Positions 53,006 through 61,355 of a stretch of 64,000 nt of DNA are shown piece after piece. Under the pieces are notes generated by a model, which was given only the letters and a program-made list of their open reading frames with translations, searched no databases and was not told where the DNA came from. The position numbers and the translations under genes are program-made. This DNA is from JANNSO01 sp964485395 (GTDB lineage Bacteria > Spirochaetota > Spirochaetia > Treponematales > UBA12059), in contig CAZAJF010000015.1 of NCBI GenBank assembly GCA_964485395.1, forward strand, positions 1-64,000, given 5' to 3'. Numbering within the stretch: position 1 is the first letter of the stretch; every line of letters starts with the position of its first letter.

Positions 53006-53668
53006 ATGAATAAACACGGACTACTCGCAGCAGCTTTCTTCCTCCTGGGATTCGGTTACTCGGCCTTGGCGCAGACATCCGGTTCGGAAACGCCAGATAC
53101 AAAAGTAACGCTTACAAAAGAGTATCGGCAACTGCCTTTGCACTACAATTCTGGATATTTACCGGAACTGAGCGCGATCAACGCACTTTTTCTAACCAAA
53201 GAACCAGGATACGACGGAAACGTGCAATTATTTTCCGGCATATCGATAAAAAACACCTTTGGTCGATCCTTTGGAATCTATATGGAAGCCAGCCTCGGAA
53301 AAATGCTCCCGTCGGCGTTCTCAAATTCCTATTTCAGGTACCGGGGCTTTGACGCCGTATCGATCGGAGCCGGTCCGTTCGTCGATCTGTCCGCGTATTC
53401 GGGGGTTCCGTGGAATCTCCAGGTTGGAATCTCGGGCGGGATGGCGTTCGGCTACTACCGCGAGACGAGTGCCCTGTTCTTTTTTCCGCTCGTGGAGCCT
53501 TCGTGCACGATCCACAAAAGCAGCCCAAAAATGCGGCTGATTTTTTCCGGTAGCGCCTCGATTCCGTTCTACCTCAAGCCTCAGGCGCTCTCAATAGGCT
53601 TGGGATTGCGCTTCGGCATCGGTTTCATGCCTTTCGTGCGAACGACGGCTTCGGGAGATTTGCCATGA
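53006..53668 (+). CDS. Predicted outer-membrane beta-barrel protein
   Basis: 220 residues with a signal peptide (LLAAAFFLLGFGYSALAQ). Mature strands alternate and include many aromatic residues (FGIYMEASLG, MAFGYYRETSALFFFPL), a small beta-barrel pattern. The stop overlaps the start of the caspase-like lipoprotein (ATGA), suggesting a two-gene envelope unit. Family not recognised. Confidence 0.6.
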   Translation: MNKHGLLAAAFFLLGFGYSALAQTSGSETPDTKVTLTKEYRQLPLHYNSGYLPELSAINALFLTKEPGYDGNVQLFSGISIKNTFGRSFGIYMEASLGKMLPSAFSNSYFRYRGFDAVSIGAGPFVDLSAYSGVPWNLQVGISGGMAFGYYRETSALFFFPLVEPSCTIHKSSPKMRLIFSGSASIPFYLKPQALSIGLGLRFGIGFMPFVRTTASGDLP

Positions 53669-54579
53669 AAAAAACATCGATACCGCTGGCACTGTTCGCG
53701 TTGGCGTTTATTTCCTGCGCGCCCATCACCGGTCCAAAGGGAACAGCCATAATTTTCGGGGTGGCGCGGTATGTTCCCTCGCTGCCCGCAACCACCTTCC
53801 CCAATCTTTCGCTTACCGACGACGACGCGCGCTCCATGGCCGCAATCCTCGAAAGCCAAGGCTGGACCGTGCAGCTTTTCCTGGATGCAGAGGCAACCAA
53901 GGCGAATCTGGAAACGGCCTTGGGCTCCTTGGCCAATACGGAAGCGCCGGTGCTGTTCTATTATTCCGGGCACGGCACCTACATGGAGAATCTCGCGAAC
54001 ATATTAACATTTTATATCTGTACCTACGGAAGCGTGACGAGCCCCGAAACCCTGGACGTCACCATGATGACCAGCCCGGCCGAAATAAACGCCATGTTTA
54101 AGGACAATAACATCAGGGGAGGAATCGCCATCCTGGACAGCTGCAATTCAGGCGGCTTCGTAGCCGCCGACGGCACGGCAAGCGGGCTGCCCGACGATTA
54201 CACACCCGGAAGCGCGGATCTGAACGGCGACGGAATCGGCGACAACGACATCCTGTCGGTCAAGGGCCTGCTCAGCCCGGCCATCAAGGCTTACGCGGAC
54301 TATTCGCAGGTAGACGGAGCGCTTTTCATCTCCGCCGCCGGCGCTCAGGAAGAATCCTGGGAAAGCTCCTCGCTGGGGCATGGAATATTCACGTACTTCC
54401 TCCTGGAATCGGCGAAAAGCGGCGACGTCGACGGCGATGGATTCGTCTCAACCCTCGAGGCGTTCAACTACGCTACGAGAAAAATCGATGAAACCTGGAA
54501 CGCCTCGTCCGCGGAACCCTACCTGCCCCACTATTCAGGCGAGCCCCGCGATTATATCCTGTTTAAAACCGTCAAATAA
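53665..54579 (+). CDS. Caspase-fold lipoprotein with calcium-loop motifs
   Basis: 304 residues. Lipobox FISC (Cys18). The peptidase C14 (caspase/metacaspase) domain keeps both catalytic residues: His103 in YYSGHGTY and Cys160 in ILDSCNSGGF. Two EF-hand-like calcium loops are present, DLNGDGIGDND (185-195) and DVDGDGFVSTLE (near 255). Metacaspases often need calcium and cut after Arg or Lys; a role in cleaving envelope or surface proteins is inferred. Exported lipoprotein caspases are less usual than cytoplasmic ones. A hairpin follows the stop. Confidence 0.8.
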   Translation: MKKTSIPLALFALAFISCAPITGPKGTAIIFGVARYVPSLPATTFPNLSLTDDDARSMAAILESQGWTVQLFLDAEATKANLETALGSLANTEAPVLFYYSGHGTYMENLANILTFYICTYGSVTSPETLDVTMMTSPAEINAMFKDNNIRGGIAILDSCNSGGFVAADGTASGLPDDYTPGSADLNGDGIGDNDILSVKGLLSPAIKAYADYSQVDGALFISAAGAQEESWESSSLGHGIFTYFLLESAKSGDVDGDGFVSTLEAFNYATRKIDETWNASSAEPYLPHYSGEPRDYILFKTVK

Positions 54580-54584
54580 TCACA

Positions 54585-54607
54585 GGGCAAGCAAGAGTGC
54601 TTCGCCC
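54585..54607 (+). terminator. Hairpin after the caspase gene
   Basis: GGGCAAGCA and TGCTTCGCCC pair with one bulged base around AGAG. No T run follows, so it may work with Rho or only protect the 3' end. Confidence 0.4.
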
Positions 54608-54614
54608 GCTCCCT

Positions 54615-54644
54615 TTGACCAGCAAGCCCTAAAAATGGTATTAA
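54615..54644 (+). promoter_or_regulatory. Candidate asnS promoter
   Basis: TTGACC (54615-54620), 18-bp spacer, TATTAA (54639-54644), upstream of asnS at 54687. Confidence 0.4.
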
Positions 54645-54686
54645 TGAACAGTCGAACATGACCGGCGGGCTACGCGAGGAGTTTTC

Positions 54687-56075
54687 ATGAAAGATATCAA
54701 GACCATTTTGCGGGAAAAAGCCGTAGGCGCCTCCATAACCGTTAAAGGCTGGGTACGCACCAAGCGCGATACCAAAAACGCAATTTTCGTCGAGTTGAAC
54801 GACGGTTCCTGCTTCTCCAATATTCAGTGCGTGTTCGACAACAATACTTTTACGGATACCGTCAAAGCCGCCTTGATCAAGCTGAGTACCGGTTGCTCGG
54901 CGGCGATTACGGGTGAAGTCGTGGCCTCTCCCGCCGCCGGCCAGCCCATCGAGATAAAAGCTTCCGATATCCGCATCATCGGCGAGGCACCGGTGGAAAG
55001 CTACCCGCTGCAAAAAAAAGCGCACTCGCTGGAATTCCTCCGCGAGATAGCGCACCTCCGCCCGCGTACCAACACCTTCGGCGCCGTGGCCCGCATGCGC
55101 AACCAGATGGCCTTCGCGGTGCACAGCTTCTTCCAGGAGCGCGGCTTCAACTACGTGCATACCCCCATCATCACCGCCAGCGACTGCGAAGGCGCAGGAG
55201 AAATGTTCCAGGTGACCACCCTGGACATGGCCGCGATAGCCAAGAACGGCGGCCCGGTGGATTACTCCAAGGACTTTTTCGGCAAACCGTCGTTCCTCTC
55301 CGTCTCTGGCCAGCTGAACGTGGAAACCTACTGCATGGCCTTGAGCAAGGTGTACACCTTCGGACCCACGTTCCGCGCGGAAAATTCCAACACGACCAGG
55401 CACCTCGCCGAGTTCTGGATGATAGAGCCGGAAATAGCGTTCGCAGAGCTGGAAGACAACATGGCCCTGGCCGAGGATTTCATTAAATACCTGCTTTCGT
55501 GGGCTTTGGATAAATGCGGAGAGGACCTCGAGTTCTTCGACAAGCGCATACAGCCCGGCCTCATCGGCATGCTGGACGGCGTCCGTTCCTCCAAGTTTAC
55601 GCACATGACCTACACCGACGCGGTAAAGGAACTGGAGTCGCACAAGGACGCGTTCGAGTTCAAGCCCTACTGGGGCTGCGACCTTCAGACCGAGCATGAG
55701 CGCTACCTGTCCGAGACCATCGTGAAGGGCCCGGTAATAGTCACTGACTACCCCAAGGAAATAAAGGCGTTTTACATGCGCCTCAATGAGGACGAGAAAA
55801 CCGTGCGCGCCATGGACGTGCTCGTTCCGCGCATCGGCGAGATAATCGGCGGTTCGGAACGCGAGTTCCGCCACGACGTGCTTCTCTCGAGGATACGCGC
55901 GCTGGGCTTGGACGAGGCCGCCTACTGGTGGTACCTGGACCTGCGCCGCTTCGGCACCGCGCCGCACGCGGGATTCGGGCTTGGTTTCGAGCGATTATTG
56001 CGCTATGTTACCGGTATGGAGAACATCCGCGACGTCATCCCCTTCCCGAGGGCCGTCAAGCAAGCGGAGTTTTAA
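54687..56075 (+). CDS. asnS: Asparaginyl-tRNA synthetase
   Basis: 462 residues, class IIb. An N-terminal OB-fold anticodon domain (SITVKGWVRTKRDTKNAIF) is followed by the catalytic domain with motif 2 (FRAENSNTTRHLAEFWMI) and motif 3 (GFGLGFERLLRYVTGMENI). Residues in motif 2 and the absence of an AspRS insert favour asparagine. Ribosome site GAGGAG. The downstream DacA gene begins five bases after. Confidence 0.96.
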   Translation: MKDIKTILREKAVGASITVKGWVRTKRDTKNAIFVELNDGSCFSNIQCVFDNNTFTDTVKAALIKLSTGCSAAITGEVVASPAAGQPIEIKASDIRIIGEAPVESYPLQKKAHSLEFLREIAHLRPRTNTFGAVARMRNQMAFAVHSFFQERGFNYVHTPIITASDCEGAGEMFQVTTLDMAAIAKNGGPVDYSKDFFGKPSFLSVSGQLNVETYCMALSKVYTFGPTFRAENSNTTRHLAEFWMIEPEIAFAELEDNMALAEDFIKYLLSWALDKCGEDLEFFDKRIQPGLIGMLDGVRSSKFTHMTYTDAVKELESHKDAFEFKPYWGCDLQTEHERYLSETIVKGPVIVTDYPKEIKAFYMRLNEDEKTVRAMDVLVPRIGEIIGGSEREFRHDVLLSRIRALGLDEAAYWWYLDLRRFGTAPHAGFGLGFERLLRYVTGMENIRDVIPFPRAVKQAEF

Positions 56076-56080
56076 TCACC

Positions 56081-57304
56081 GTGAAGAAAAAGAAACCGCT
56101 GCTGCCCGCAATCATGCTTCTCCTGCTTTTGCAGCCGCTCTTTGCCGGTACCGAAGCCTTGGGGCGCGAGCTTTCGTCGCCGGCTCCGGCGGTTGACGCG
56201 GTGGCGATAGCGATTATCGACTATGCCAACGGCGATGTGCTCTACGAAAGCAATTCCGACCTGATAATTCCCCCGGCGAGCCTCACGAAGCTCATGACGC
56301 TCCATGTCGCGTACGAGGCCATCGCCCGGGGCGAGGTGCAGAAAAGCACCGTCATTGACATATTGCCCCAGGAGACGTCCCCGCAGATTCCCTACGGCTC
56401 GTCGCTTATGTACCTGCAGCCCGGCATGAGGGTTCCATTCCTGGACTTGATGCGCGGCATGGCCGTGGTCTCCGGCAACGACGCGGCCTTTACGGTCGCG
56501 AGGGTGCTGGCCGGTTCCAGCGAGAAGTTTTCCTTGCTCATGAACAAGGAAGCGGAAAAGCTCGGATTGGTAAAAACCCGTTTCGTGGAACCCTCGGGCC
56601 TTTCCGAATTCAATGCGACGACGGCCCGCGAGATGGCCGCCTTTTCACGGTTCTATCTCATGCTCCACCCCGAATCCCTGGCGGAACTGCATTCGCTGTA
56701 CAGCATGGAATTCCCCCGAGCCGACGTGATGCCCGCGGGGGCCGTCGTGCCCGCTCACAAGATCATGCTCAGGAACCGCAACGACCTCATCTTCGACTAT
56801 CCTGGCTGCGACGGCCTCAAGACGGGCTTCATCTATGAATCCGGATATAATCTCGTGGCGACCGCGGAACGCGACGGTACCCGCTTGATACTCGTGACGC
56901 TCGGAGGCGTCAAGGGGACTTACGCGCGGACAAAAGGCGCGGAAGAGCTCATGGACTGGACCTTCGACAACTGGAAGACCGTCAGCCCCGAACTGCCCGC
57001 GATGGACTCGCTCCGGGTATGGGGCAGCAAAGCCAGGTTCGCGCTGCCCGTTCCGCGGGAATCCCCGTCCTTCACCGTGAATAAAAAATCCGCTGGGAAC
57101 ATCCGGGTGAGGGCGGAACTGGCAGGCGACCTGCGCGCGCCCATAGCCGCGGGAACCAAGGTGGGGCAGCTGATATTCAGCTCCGAGGACCAGGTCCTGC
57201 GCCGCATCGACCTCGTCATGCCGGCGGACCTTCCCAAAGGTAATATTTTTTTACAATTCGGCGACATGATCCACCGATTTTTCCTGAAGCTCTTCAGTCG
57301 CTAA
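56081..57304 (+). CDS. dacA: D-alanyl-D-alanine carboxypeptidase (PBP5 type)
   Basis: 407 residues from GTG 56081, with GGAG upstream. Signal peptide (IMLLLLLQPLFAGTEAL). Active-site motifs: PASLTK (S67, K70), SGND and GLKTGF. A C-terminal beta domain (about 300-370) and a hydrophobic, amphipathic tail (MIHRFFLKLFSR) anchor it in the membrane. It trims the fifth residue of peptidoglycan stem peptides. Overlaps the convergent MutY-like gene by 11 bases. Confidence 0.94.
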   Translation: MKKKKPLLPAIMLLLLLQPLFAGTEALGRELSSPAPAVDAVAIAIIDYANGDVLYESNSDLIIPPASLTKLMTLHVAYEAIARGEVQKSTVIDILPQETSPQIPYGSSLMYLQPGMRVPFLDLMRGMAVVSGNDAAFTVARVLAGSSEKFSLLMNKEAEKLGLVKTRFVEPSGLSEFNATTAREMAAFSRFYLMLHPESLAELHSLYSMEFPRADVMPAGAVVPAHKIMLRNRNDLIFDYPGCDGLKTGFIYESGYNLVATAERDGTRLILVTLGGVKGTYARTKGAEELMDWTFDNWKTVSPELPAMDSLRVWGSKARFALPVPRESPSFTVNKKSAGNIRVRAELAGDLRAPIAAGTKVGQLIFSSEDQVLRRIDLVMPADLPKGNIFLQFGDMIHRFFLKLFSR

Positions 57305-58112
57305 AGCTGTATAGACCGTTCTCTCGGCGTACGAGCCCTTCCGCTACCAGCGCATCCGCCGCTTTTTCCAGCCTCGCGTAATCGAAGCCCGTGGCGGCCG
57401 CCAACTGCTCGGCGCTCTGGCCGGTTTTCTGCGACAGCGCCGCGAGGAGTCCCCCCCTCGCCTGCCGCAGGGAGCCCTCGAACCTCGACTGCCTGGCATA
57501 GCCCGAGCTCTTGCGCGACGGATTGGGCTCGCGCTTCTTTATGAAGGCGCCGTAATCCATGAACGCGTAATACCAGCGACGGGGATTTTCAGAATCCAGT
57601 ACCAGAGCCGCTACTTTTTCAAGGATTCGATCCGATACTTTTTCCTCTTCGGGAAAAAACTGGAAGATCAAGGCGCTGCGGATATTGGTTTCAAGGAATA
57701 CGGAAGGAATATCGAAGGCGAAAGCCATGACGGCGCGCGCCGTGTAGGCGCCCACCCCGGGAAGGGCCAGTAGCGAAGCCTCGTCGCAGGGTAGTATTCC
57801 ACCATGCATCTCGACGATGCGCCGGGCCGCTTCTCGGAGCCTCAGGGCGCGGTTATTGTACCCAAGACCCTTCCACGACGAATAGACTTGATCGAGCGGG
57901 GCTTCCGCAAGATTCCGAACGGTAGGAAAATCGATGAACCACTGCTCGTATTTTGGAGCCACCCGAACGGTCTGCGTCTGCTGCAGCATTATTTCGGAGA
58001 CGAATATCTTCCAAGGATCCCTGGTCTCGCGCCAAGCGAAACGCCGGCCTTCGACGGCATAGTTGGACAATACCGCGTCCCTGAAGCCGCTCAGGGCTTC
58101 GGGAGGCGGCAT
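57294..58112 (-). CDS. mutY: MutY-like HhH-GPD glycosylase lacking the Fe-S cluster
   Basis: 272 residues from the ATG at 58112 (GGAG upstream, seven bases after iscU); a longer start at 58148 would overlap iscU. It keeps the MutY core: SEIMLQQTQT (E40), LPGVGAYTA helix-hairpin-helix, FMDYGA. The usual cluster cysteines after this point are absent (IKKREPNPSRKSSGYAR), and the catalytic Asp position is Glu (LETNIRS, E141). The 8-oxoG-recognising NUDIX-like C-terminal domain is missing and a winged-helix-like tail replaces it. It likely removes mispaired bases, but its substrate is uncertain. Confidence 0.8.
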   Translation of the reverse strand: MPPPEALSGFRDAVLSNYAVEGRRFAWRETRDPWKIFVSEIMLQQTQTVRVAPKYEQWFIDFPTVRNLAEAPLDQVYSSWKGLGYNNRALRLREAARRIVEMHGGILPCDEASLLALPGVGAYTARAVMAFAFDIPSVFLETNIRSALIFQFFPEEEKVSDRILEKVAALVLDSENPRRWYYAFMDYGAFIKKREPNPSRKSSGYARQSRFEGSLRQARGGLLAALSQKTGQSAEQLAAATGFDYARLEKAADALVAEGLVRRENGLYSFSD

Positions 58113-58119
58113 AGGCGGA

Positions 58120-58722
58120 TCACTCCGCGAAGATGTGGACGTACTCATGCAGCAGTTCTTCCGCCTGGGTCTTGCAGCCGCCGCAGACGGTGCCGATCTT
58201 GGTGCGCTCCTGCAGGCCTTCCCAATCGCGCGCGCCCGCCTTTACGGCGTCCTCTATATCCCGGTCGGAGATGTTGAGGCAGGTGCATATTATCCTGGCG
58301 CCCTCGTTTCGGAACAGGCCTTCGCGCCCGGTCTTGGTCAGGTAATCGTCGATCGCGTCGCGCATGGCCTTGCAGCCGAGCACGGAGCAATGTATCTTGT
58401 TGTCCGGAAGCCCGCCGAGCCTGGCCGCGATTTCCTCGGGCTTAATGTTATACGCCTGCAACAGGGTGAGTCCCTTGACCACCTCTGACAGTATGGACGT
58501 GCTGGCGATTGCGCTGGCGCACCCGTAGGTCTTCCAGCGAACGTCCATGATAACGTCGTCCTTTATCTTGAGCATGTACAGCATCTGGTCGCCGCACTTC
58601 ACGTTGCCCGTGATCCCCTGGGCGTCGGCCACGAAATTCTCCGCGGGATTGAACACGTTCTTAGGATTGGTAAAATGCTCCTTTACCACGTCCGAATAAA
58701 GCCAGTTGAAAGCATCGCTCAT
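58120..58722 (-). CDS. iscU: IscU/NifU-type Fe-S scaffold with BFD-like C-terminal domain
   Basis: 200 residues. The N-terminal 130 are IscU/NifU-like, with cluster cysteines in NVKCGDQ, TYGCASA and HCSVLGCKA. The C-terminus carries CTCLNISDRDIE and GTVCGGCKTQAEEL, a BFD-type [2Fe-2S] domain as in NifU. Receives sulfur from the desulfurase encoded upstream and assembles clusters. GGAGG ribosome site. Part of the Rrf2-IscS-IscU-MutY transcript. Confidence 0.93.
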   Translation of the reverse strand: MSDAFNWLYSDVVKEHFTNPKNVFNPAENFVADAQGITGNVKCGDQMLYMLKIKDDVIMDVRWKTYGCASAIASTSILSEVVKGLTLLQAYNIKPEEIAARLGGLPDNKIHCSVLGCKAMRDAIDDYLTKTGREGLFRNEGARIICTCLNISDRDIEDAVKAGARDWEGLQERTKIGTVCGGCKTQAEELLHEYVHIFAE

Positions 58723-58782
58723 AAAAACCTCCGTATAGACGCGATCCTGCCGGCTTCGCGCGAATTGATCATAATAAAAATA

Positions 58783-59952
58783 TTACCAGGATACCGTGGA
58801 CATGGATCTGAGCCGCTCGATTATCGGGGGCATGCGCTCCAGGACGTACCGGACATCCTCCTCCGAGGTATCCATGCCGAGACTGAAGCGGATGGAGCCG
58901 TGCGCGAGCTCGGGGCCCACGCCGGTGGCCATGAGCACGTGGCTGGGGTCGAGGCTTCCGGAAGCGCAGGCAGATCCCGTGGACACGGCGATTCCCGCGA
59001 TATCCAGGTACAGGAGTATGGCCTCGCCTTCGGCGCCGGGGAAGGAAACATTGACGGTATTGGGAAGCACATGCTCCGGATGGCCGTTTATCCTGATCTT
59101 GGGAATGGCCTTCTCGAAGCCTTCCTTGAGCATTTTCCGCAGCGCGCCGGTATGCGCGGCGTAGGCGGCGAGGTTTGCGAAGGCGAGTTCCGCGGCCTTG
59201 CCGAATCCGTATATACCGAGGTTATTATAAGTTCCGGCTCGATGGCCATGCTCCTGGTGGCCTCCGCGGATAAGCGGCTCAAGCGGCGCGCCTTTGCGGA
59301 TATACAGAGCGCCGACGCCCTTGGGGCCGTAGATCTTGTGGCTGGACAGCGTCAGGTAGTCCACGCCCAGTTCGTCCACCCGAACGGGAATTTTGCCCGC
59401 CGCCTGCGTGGCGTCGGTGTGCATGAAGGCACCCGCGGCCTTGGCGATGCCCGCTATGGTAGAGATATCCTGGATGGTGCCAATCTCGTTGTTCGCCGCC
59501 ATGACGGAGACGAGCAGCGTGGTATCGTTTACCGCTGACTTGAGACGCTCCATGTCCACGCGTCCGTCGGGGTCCACGCCTACGAACGTAACGGGAAAAC
59601 CCTCGGCCTCAAGCCATTTCGCGGCGTTGAGCACGCAGGGATGCTCTATCGCCGTGGTTACTATTCCATTACGTTTTTTACCGCGCCCCAGATGGAACAT
59701 CGTGGCGAAAACAGTATTGTTGGACTCGGATCCGCCGCTCGTGAACACTACCCGCTCGGGATCTTTTTCAGCGCCGATCAGCCTGGCCACCGCCACCCGG
59801 GCAGCCTCTATTCCCGACCGGGCCTTTCTTCCGGCTTCGTGCATGCTCGAGGCGTTGGCGTACAGGTCCATGTCCGCGACCATCAGCGACTTCACCTCGG
59901 GATGCAGCGGCGTAGACGCGTTATAATCCATATACACGAAACGGTTACTCAT
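58783..59952 (-). CDS. iscS: Cysteine desulfurase
   Basis: 389 residues, class V aminotransferase fold. The PLP lysine is in LSSHKIYGPKGVG, and the sulfur-carrying cysteine in STGSACASGS. Takes sulfur from cysteine for Fe-S clusters. Overlaps the Rrf2 gene upstream by eight bases; 60 bases separate it from iscU. Confidence 0.95.
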   Translation of the reverse strand: MSNRFVYMDYNASTPLHPEVKSLMVADMDLYANASSMHEAGRKARSGIEAARVAVARLIGAEKDPERVVFTSGGSESNNTVFATMFHLGRGKKRNGIVTTAIEHPCVLNAAKWLEAEGFPVTFVGVDPDGRVDMERLKSAVNDTTLLVSVMAANNEIGTIQDISTIAGIAKAAGAFMHTDATQAAGKIPVRVDELGVDYLTLSSHKIYGPKGVGALYIRKGAPLEPLIRGGHQEHGHRAGTYNNLGIYGFGKAAELAFANLAAYAAHTGALRKMLKEGFEKAIPKIRINGHPEHVLPNTVNVSFPGAEGEAILLYLDIAGIAVSTGSACASGSLDPSHVLMATGVGPELAHGSIRFSLGMDTSEEDVRYVLERMPPIIERLRSMSTVSW

Positions 59953-60358
59953 GATTTGCTCCTTCGCTGATGTCGCGCAGCGTCCTGCCGCCGAGGTAAT
60001 GGTCTATCGCGTCCTTGAGGCCTATCCAAAACTGCCGCGGCAGGCAGGAATTTCCCTGCGCGCAAGCTCCGGGAAGCTTGACGCAATTTACGGGCATGAC
60101 GCTGCCGTCCATGGCCTCCACGATGGAAAGCATGGAGATATCGTCCGGGCTGGCCTGGAGTTTATAGCCGCCGTGCTTTCCGCGCTCGACCATGACAAGG
60201 CCCGAGTCTTTGAGGTGCGTCATTATTCCTTCGAGGTATTTTGAGGGGATATGTTCCGATGCCGCGATTTCCGCGGTTGTGCACACTTCATCCTGATGCC
60301 TTGCCAAGTGGGACATCGCGCGGATGGCGTACTGCGTTTTAGCCGAAACGGAAAACAT
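59945..60358 (-). CDS. iscR: Rrf2/IscR-family Fe-S transcription regulator
   Basis: 137 residues. A winged helix (TTAEIAASEHIPSKYLEGIM, then LVMVERGKHGGYKL) and three cysteines C92, C99 and C105 are arranged like the IscR cluster ligands. Expected to sense Fe-S status and repress its own operon; the dyad in the promoter fits this. AGGAG about 11 bases before the ATG. The gene name is by analogy with IscR. Confidence 0.88.
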   Translation of the reverse strand: MFSVSAKTQYAIRAMSHLARHQDEVCTTAEIAASEHIPSKYLEGIMTHLKDSGLVMVERGKHGGYKLQASPDDISMLSIVEAMDGSVMPVNCVKLPGACAQGNSCLPRQFWIGLKDAIDHYLGGRTLRDISEGANHE

Positions 60359-60371
60359 GGCTGCATCAACT

Positions 60372-60425
60372 CCTATATCCCTACCGGGATACTAGGAATA
60401 TACAAAAACGGCATTACGCTGTCAA
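60372..60425 (-). promoter_or_regulatory. Isc promoter with Rrf2-type operator
   Basis: Minus strand: TTGACA (60420-60425), 17-bp spacer, TATATT (60397-60402). Directly downstream, at the expected start point, lies the dyad TATCCC-N4-GGGATA (60376-60391), extendable to CCTA/TAGG-type outer arms. Likely target of the adjacent Rrf2 regulator. Confidence 0.7.
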
Positions 60426-60464
60426 GAGCGCTCCAGGCAAATCTGCCGGATTATCCGACCCGCT

Positions 60465-61355
60465 CTATCTGAACTTTTTTTGTTTCCGTAAAAACGCGCC
60501 GACTATCACGACAAGCGCGGTTATGACGTACGGAATAGCCATGATTATCTCGGACGACAGAGAATGGATGCTCTGCGCCCTGTTGGCCAGCCCGAGAAGC
60601 ACGGCGAACAATAATACAGCCAGCAGCGTACCGCCCAACTTCTTGCCGCCGAGGTAGACGGCCACAAGCGCTATCCAGCCACGCCCCGAGCTCAGGTTGG
60701 GAACCCATGCCCCTACCGAAGAAGCAAGCGCCGCACCCGAGATTCCGCAGGCTATGCCGGAAAACAGATAGGCAGCCCTACGTATGGAAGATGGATCGAT
60801 GCCGGCCATGCGCAAGGATTCCGCGTTGATGCCCGTTGCCCTGGCACGCAGCCCGAAAGGCGTGGCGCCGAGCATGAGGGACAATCCCAAAACGGACGCG
60901 AGGGCAAGATAATCGGAGAGCCGGTTACCGAGGAATATTTCCGCGAAGGCAGGGAGCGAGAGGGCCAAATCGGCGAATGGGCGTCCAGACATCAAAGCGG
61001 GAACCGAGACGACGCCTTTGGTGCTGAATATCCAGAAGGAGATCACCGAAGCGAGCCCCGGCACGAGAAGGTTTACGCCAAGCCCGATTACGAAGGAATC
61101 GGCGCGCGCCTTACAGGCGAAAAAATCGGACAGCCAGGCGATGAGGGCGGGAACGAGCATGGCCGCGAGCACACCGGCGAAAGGACCCAAGACGGAGCCG
61201 ACGGCGATATAGGAAAATCCGCCGGCCAGTATCAGTCCCTCGAGCGAGATATTGAGGAATCCGACATACTCGGTTACGAGGCCTCCGAGGGCGGCCGGCG
61301 CCAGCGGGGCGAAGGCCGAGATGAGATCCGCCACGAACTGCCACGCGCCCTTCAC
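60465..61355 (-). CDS. nupQ: ABC transporter permease (nucleoside/BMP type), second permease
   Basis: 296 residues with about eight to ten membrane helices. GFLNISLEGLILAGGFSYIA and LRARATGINAESLRMAGIDP are typical of the RbsC/YufQ permease family. Partner of the permease encoded just upstream with which it overlaps by four bases. Substrate probably nucleosides, as for BmpA-type systems. Confidence 0.85.
   Translation of the reverse strand: MKGAWQFVADLISAFAPLAPAALGGLVTEYVGFLNISLEGLILAGGFSYIAVGSVLGPFAGVLAAMLVPALIAWLSDFFACKARADSFVIGLGVNLLVPGLASVISFWIFSTKGVVSVPALMSGRPFADLALSLPAFAEIFLGNRLSDYLALASVLGLSLMLGATPFGLRARATGINAESLRMAGIDPSSIRRAAYLFSGIACGISGAALASSVGAWVPNLSSGRGWIALVAVYLGGKKLGGTLLAVLLFAVLLGLANRAQSIHSLSSEIIMAIPYVITALVVIVGAFLRKQKKFR

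Noticed and set aside
54552..55967. 471-codon minus-strand frame opposite asnS
   Set aside because: It mirrors a highly conserved synthetase gene, lacks family motifs, and arises from GC-rich codon use.
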